From Pseudomonadales bacterium (GTDB taxonomy: Bacteria; Pseudomonadota; Gammaproteobacteria; Pseudomonadales; Azotimanducaceae): 64,000 nt of DNA. The stretch spans positions 1 to 64,000 of the forward strand of contig JAQXDL010000022.1 of assembly GCA_029251375.1 (NCBI GenBank). The letters are read 5' to 3'. Below, piece by piece: positions 60,271-64,000 of this stretch. Position numbers and translations under genes: made by a program. Numbering within the stretch: position 1 is the stretch's first letter; each line of letters opens with the position of its first letter. The notes below the pieces were generated by a model that was given only the letters and a program-made list of their open reading frames with translations, did not search any database and had not been told where the DNA came from.

Positions 60271-60912
60271 CTATTCCTCTGCCGGTGTCGATACCGCTTT
60301 AGACACCATAACCATTGCTGGTCTAACCAATCGCTCGTTCAACGTGTAACCTTTTTGTATAACAGCAACAACAGAGTTAGGTTCAACATCTGGATTTTCA
60401 ACCATCGACATGGCTTGGTGGTGATTCGGGTCAAACGGTTCGCCCATCGGATCCACCGTCTTCACACCTTCTTTGCCAAGCACATCCGTCAGCATCTTCA
60501 GACATAAGCCAACACCCTCGACAACGGCGTTGTTTGCCGCTTCGTCTGCGGCAGCTTCTGCCGACTCAATCGCCTTTTCCAGACTGTCGATAACGGGCAG
60601 TAGATTTTGGATGAGCTTTTCGGAACCGAACTTATGCGCCTTCTCAAGATCTTTCATAGCTCGACGCTGTACATTTTGCATTTCTGCTTCAGCTCTTAAG
60701 GCAACATCTTTGAATTTCAATGCTTCTTGCGCCGCCTGCTCTAACTCAGCTTGCAAAGATTCAACGGTGATTTCTTTGGCTTGCTCGACAGTTCCTTCCG
60801 CAACGTCTTCAGATGTTGCTGAACCTGACGGTTCTAGGGTTTCATCGGGAGACTGCTTATTATCAGTTTCCGCACTGTTGATATCATCAGCCTGATCTTC
60901 GTGACTCGACAT
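60271..60912 (-). CDS. grpE: Nucleotide exchange factor GrpE
   Basis: Releases ADP from DnaK and acts as a thermosensor. The 213-residue protein begins with an acidic, disordered stretch (1-50). A long coiled coil covers about 50-110 and the beta domain closes the protein with [23 protein letters not shown] and [21 protein letters not shown] near-consensus sigma-32 promoter lies 50-80 bases upstream. Confidence 0.97.
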   Translation of the reverse strand: MSSHEDQADDINSAETDNKQSPDETLEPSGSATSEDVAEGTVEQAKEITVESLQAELEQAAQEALKFKDVALRAEAEMQNVQRRAMKDLEKAHKFGSEKLIQNLLPVIDSLEKAIESAEAAADEAANNAVVEGVGLCLKMLTDVLGKEGVKTVDPMGEPFDPNHHQAMSMVENPDVEPNSVVAVIQKGYTLNERLVRPAMVMVSKAVSTPAEE

Positions 60913-60960
60913 TCAGCAATACTCCAATTGGTAATTCATCGTTAAAAATTTGTTAACAGG

Positions 60961-60991
60961 TATATGGGGATAGGCCCTGTACATTCAAGGG
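60961..60991 (-). promoter_or_regulatory. Heat-shock (sigma-32) promoter of grpE-dnaK-dnaJ
   Basis: Minus-strand CCCTTGAA, 14 bases, then CCCCATATA. This matches the E. coli sigma-32 consensus CTTGAA-N13-15-CCCCATnT at every conserved base. It lies between hrcA and grpE. Confidence 0.93.
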
Positions 60992-61082
60992 TCTTGGAAG
61001 GAAATTGAGGGTTTTTACGCCTTATGAAGCCGTAAGGGGATATAAAATAGGGGATTGAGTGGCAATTTTTACTGTATCCACA

Positions 61083-61124
61083 CCGCAACTAAGCCGCAAC
61101 TGAGCCACAACTAAGCCACAAACT
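61083..61124. repeat. 11-bp tandem repeat after hrcA
   Basis: CCGCAACTAAG, CCGCAACTGAG, CCACAACTAAG and a partial CCACAAACT follow in tandem just beyond the hrcA stop. Non-coding, in the hrcA-grpE gap. Confidence 0.85.
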
Positions 61125-61126
61125 GT

Positions 61127-62176
61127 CTACTTTGGACGACTGTTATTCAGTGCAGCGCCCAAAATACGCGCAGTTGCGTCAACTAAGGGAATAACTCGCT
61201 CGTACGCCATACGCGTTGGCCCAATAACACCGAGAACACCAACAAGTTCGTCGTCAACCCGATAAGGCGAAGTCACGACACTACATTCATCTAAAATCTC
61301 GTAACCTGACTCCTGGCCAATGAACAACTGCATGCCATTAGATTCCATGCAACGATCCAACAGGTGCAAAATATCGCCCTTCAAGCTGAAGGCTTTGAAT
61401 AGTTCCCTGATGTCTTCCAGCGCCTTGCTTTGAGAAAGATCGAACAAATTCTCTTGACCGGCAACGATGTAATCGTTTTTTGCTTCATCTTCGGTAAAGG
61501 CTTTTTCAGCCATTTCCAGCGATGTTAGCATCAGGCCGTTCATGCTTTCCCGATCCGTTTTCATTGAGCCGATGATTCTGTCTCGAATACGACTAAGACT
61601 TTGACCGGAAAATGATTGGTTAATAAAGTTGGTCGCTTCTTTTAGCTGTATCTCGGTGTACACATTCTCTGTGTAAATAACTCGGTTCTGTACCTCATGG
61701 TCATCCAGCACCAAAATCGCCAAAACCCGTGAGTCATTCAAACTGAGAAATTCAACATGCCGCAATGTCACCTGATCGCGCCGCGGGATTGTCACCACAC
61801 CGGCGAGATGAGTCACTTCGGACAACATACCTGAGGCAGACTGAACTAATTCTTGCGCGGTCATATCTGGGTCAAATTGGGCTTGTAAATGCTTTAGGTC
61901 GATCTGACCAAGGGGTTCAACTTTGAGCAACGAATCGACAAAAAACCGATAACCCATCGGCGTCGGTATTCGCCCCGCTGAGGTATGGGGTGATGAAACA
62001 AACCCTTTCTCCTCAAGATCCGCCATGACATTTCGAATGGTGGCAGAACTGACACCCAGGTCACTGCTCTCGGACAATCGTTTTGAGCCCACCGGTTGAC
62101 CGTCAACAATGTACTGCTCAACCAACGACTTGAGCAGGATCTGACCTTTAGCACTTAACGGACTTAAGTCGGGCAT
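61127..62176 (-). CDS. hrcA: Heat-inducible transcription repressor HrcA
   Basis: Represses chaperone operons by binding CIRCE elements. The 349-residue protein has an N-terminal winged helix (SDLGVSSATIRNVMADLEEKG-like residues near 38-58), the HTSAGRIPTPMGYRFFVDSL signature near 60-79 and a GAF-like core. The gene is present in Xanthomonas- and Legionella-type gammaproteobacteria but not in Pseudomonas or E. coli. No CIRCE (TTAGCACTC-N9-GAGTGCTAA) was seen before hrcA or grpE, so its target may be groESL elsewhere. Confidence 0.95.
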   Translation of the reverse strand: MPDLSPLSAKGQILLKSLVEQYIVDGQPVGSKRLSESSDLGVSSATIRNVMADLEEKGFVSSPHTSAGRIPTPMGYRFFVDSLLKVEPLGQIDLKHLQAQFDPDMTAQELVQSASGMLSEVTHLAGVVTIPRRDQVTLRHVEFLSLNDSRVLAILVLDDHEVQNRVIYTENVYTEIQLKEATNFINQSFSGQSLSRIRDRIIGSMKTDRESMNGLMLTSLEMAEKAFTEDEAKNDYIVAGQENLFDLSQSKALEDIRELFKAFSLKGDILHLLDRCMESNGMQLFIGQESGYEILDECSVVTSPYRVDDELVGVLGVIGPTRMAYERVIPLVDATARILGAALNNSRPK

Positions 62177-62478
62177 AAATGTCTACGACGTAACCAACAA
62201 CAGAGAATCCTCAATATACCCAATGGATAAAATAAAAAATAGTCAATCAATTAGTGTGGGAATAGCTCGGACAGTAGGCAGCCAAACAGCACCCATCAGA
62301 CTGCACACATCCAACATTGAGTTTTACAGCCTTTCATTAACGTGTTGGCCTCGCTGCTCTCATTACAGTTAGCCGCTCCGATTAGCAGTAGCAGCAACAG
62401 CTCGCAATTGTAGTTAGCCATTGCAGTTAAAAGCGTTAGTTTGTTTAATGCACCCCTAGCCATTTGTCCCCGCTGATC
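62177..62478. other. Divergent intergenic region between hrcA and recN
   Basis: 302 bases. It holds the recN promoter candidate (62421-62449) and several imperfect ATTnnAGTTAGCC-like repeats at about 62364-62430. I found no CIRCE element and no good LexA box; the nearest is CTG-N9-CAG (62354-62368), one base too short. No convincing hrcA promoter was identified. Confidence 0.5.
62421..62449 (+). promoter_or_regulatory. Candidate sigma-70 promoter of recN
   Basis: TTGCAG and TTTAAT with a 17-base spacer, 30 bases before the recN ATG. Confidence 0.5.
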
Positions 62479-64000
62479 ATGCTGAGTCTACTAAACGTCA
62501 AAAATTTCGCATTGGTCGATCAACTCGAAGTCTCTTTTCTTGACGGCATGACGGTTGTTTCAGGGGAAACCGGCGCGGGCAAGTCGATCATGCTGGATGC
62601 GCTCGGGTTAACCTTGGGTGATCGAGCCGAAACCGGCTTTATTGGACCACGCGCAAACAAAGCCGAAGTCATCTCCAGCTTCGACCTGGCCGACAACCCA
62701 GAGGCCACACAGTGGTTAAAGGATCGTGAACTCGCACATGAAGATACTGCTTCTGAATGTATCTTACGTCGCGTCATTACCCGCGAAGGTCGATCAAGGG
62801 GTTTTATCAACGGCACCCCAAGCACCTTGACCGAAATGAAATCACTCGGCGAATTGCTGGTCGACATACATTCACAGCACGAACACCAATCACTGCTTCG
62901 CAAAGATACCCACAGCCAAATGCTCGATGAGTTTGCCGGCGTCGTTGATGTCAACATTGCCGCAAACAAGCTTTTCGTCGAACACCAGAACGCAACAAAA
63001 CAGCTCGCACAGTTGATCGAAAGCAACACAGAACAAACTGCGCGGCTGCAGCTATTGAGCTACCAGGCAGAGGAGTTAGACAAGCTTCAATACGCACCCG
63101 GCGAAATGGACAAGCTCGAAGCCGAACAGAAACGCCTTGCCAATGCCGAACACATCCTTGGCAATACGCAGGATGCACTGGAGATGTTGGAAGGTAATCG
63201 CACCGAGGGCGCAGCAGATCATCTCAGTCGCGCCGTCGTGTTACTTCAACAGCTTGATCTTATTGAGTTAAAACCTATGATCGACATGTTGGAGTCTTCC
63301 AAGATTCAGCTGGAAGAAGCCACCTCTGACCTGCAACGGTTTACCAACGATGTTGAACTGGACCCGGGCAGACTGACGGAAGTAGAAGATCGCTTGAGCC
63401 GCGTCTACGAGATCTGCCGCAAGCACCGTATCAAACCCAACGACATCCCGACACTAACTCAAGACATACACAAAGAGCTCGACACCCTGCAGAACATCGA
63501 CGCCGAGATCGAAAAGGTTGAGCACCAAATTGACGCCATCGCCGCAAACTTCGACAAGCTCGCCAAGAAACTGTCAACCGCGCGCACCAAAGCCGGCAAG
63601 AAACTCACCAAAAGTGTATCGGCACAATTGGCACTGCTTGGTATGACAGGCTCGACCTTCGCCGTTGAACTCATCCCTCACGCCACCAACACGCCGGCGC
63701 GCAATGGCCTAGAGCAAATAGAATTTCTGATTAGCACCAATGCTGGCCAAACGCCTCGATCGTTGAACAAGATCGCCTCTGGCGGCGAGCTGTCAAGAAT
63801 AAGTCTGGCGATACAAGTCGTGACGGCGGACACATCACGGGTACCAACACTAATGTTTGATGAAGTTGACGTCGGTATTGGAGGCGGTATTGCTGAAGTT
63901 GTCGGCCATCTGCTACGCGAACTCGGCACCAAAGCACAAATTGTGTGCGTTACACACCTGCCACAGGTGGCGGCGCAAGGACACCATCATCTACAAGTGA
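62479..64000 (+). CDS. recN: DNA repair protein RecN (3' end cut by window edge)
   Basis: SMC-like ATPase that aids recombinational repair of double-strand breaks. The frame starts at the ATG for MLSLLNVKNFALVDQLEVSF and stays open to the edge, giving 507 codons of an expected 550 or so. Walker A is SGETGAGKS near 31-39. Two coiled-coil arms follow, with a short hinge in the middle. The signature ASGGELSRISLA and Walker B TLMFDEVDVGIGG come near the end, then VCVTHLPQVAAQGHHH. The gene follows grpE/hrcA as in many gammaproteobacteria. Confidence 0.97.
   Translation, partial: MLSLLNVKNFALVDQLEVSFLDGMTVVSGETGAGKSIMLDALGLTLGDRAETGFIGPRANKAEVISSFDLADNPEATQWLKDRELAHEDTASECILRRVITREGRSRGFINGTPSTLTEMKSLGELLVDIHSQHEHQSLLRKDTHSQMLDEFAGVVDVNIAANKLFVEHQNATKQLAQLIESNTEQTARLQLLSYQAEELDKLQYAPGEMDKLEAEQKRLANAEHILGNTQDALEMLEGNRTEGAADHLSRAVVLLQQLDLIELKPMIDMLESSKIQLEEATSDLQRFTNDVELDPGRLTEVEDRLSRVYEICRKHRIKPNDIPTLTQDIHKELDTLQNIDAEIEKVEHQIDAIAANFDKLAKKLSTARTKAGKKLTKSVSAQLALLGMTGSTFAVELIPHATNTPARNGLEQIEFLISTNAGQTPRSLNKIASGGELSRISLAIQVVTADTSRVPTLMFDEVDVGIGGGIAEVVGHLLRELGTKAQIVCVTHLPQVAAQGHHHLQV

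Noticed and set aside
62520-63937. Several minus-strand frames opposite recN
   Set aside because: They lie fully inside the intact recN frame on the plus strand and show no family features.

Overview
The window is a chromosomal segment of a gammaproteobacterium, probably marine or aquatic given its moderate GC content. The assignment rests on gene order. From dksA to recN the genes follow the Pseudomonas aeruginosa order: dksA-gluQRS-cbrX-cbrA-cbrB-pcnB, pgi-acs, pnp-rpsO-truB-rbfA-infB-nusA-rimP, secG-tpiA-glmM-folP-ftsH-rlmE, yhbY, greA-carB-carA-dapB, dnaJ-dnaK-grpE-recN. The left end repeats the gammaproteobacterial tRNA-Thr/Tyr/Gly/Thr-tuf operon. It is not Pseudomonas itself: hrcA lies before grpE, folK-panBC and coaX are missing from their usual places, and a deoxynucleoside kinase and an sfsA-FecCD transporter operon are present. 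No rRNA, insertion sequence, prophage or CRISPR array is visible.

Layout. 1-2.1 kb: tuf (cut by the edge) behind four tRNAs and a promoter with a GC-rich discriminator. 2.1-5.7 kb: a SPOR-like protein, birA, a tRNA-Ile/tRNA-Ala pair outside any rRNA operon with a 75-bp duplicated tRNA end plus terminator, and tyrS. 6-13.7 kb: a murein peptidase, erpA, bactofilin and its membrane partner, a ClC-type protein, hemL and a PfkB kinase. 13.7-20 kb: polB, a three-gene overlapping operon sfsA-hmuU-hmuV, and an aminotransferase. 20-31 kb: dksA with a 250-residue histone-H1-like extension, gluQRS, the cbrXAB carbon/nitrogen sensing system, an apparent compact CrcZ-type small RNA behind a sigma-54 promoter, pcnB, a deoxynucleoside kinase and pgi. 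31-34 kb: acs with an A-rich tandem-repeat leader, and rlmA. 34-43 kb: the pnp-rpsO-truB-rbfA-infB-nusA-rimP translation/transcription cluster with initiator tRNA-Met and tRNA-Leu. 43-51 kb: secG, tpiA, glmM, folP, ftsH, rlmE, yhbY, greA. 51-64 kb: carAB, dapB, the dnaJ-dnaK-grpE chaperone genes with a near-perfect sigma-32 promoter, hrcA, and recN (cut by the edge).

How it fits together. Most genes are core housekeeping. The most interesting part is 20-31.4 kb. CbrA, a transporter-like histidine kinase, would activate CbrB, a sigma-54 activator. CbrB would drive a roughly 130-nt A-rich RNA that ends in a strong terminator and carries AAnAAnAA-type motifs like those by which Pseudomonas CrcZ sequesters Hfq/Crc. 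The acs mRNA leader four kilobases away carries five tandem copies of a similar A-rich decamer, so regulator, decoy and a possible target may all be in this window. The DksA extension is the other striking feature.

Limits: all calls come from reading sequence and recalled family knowledge. No search, folding or alignment program was run.
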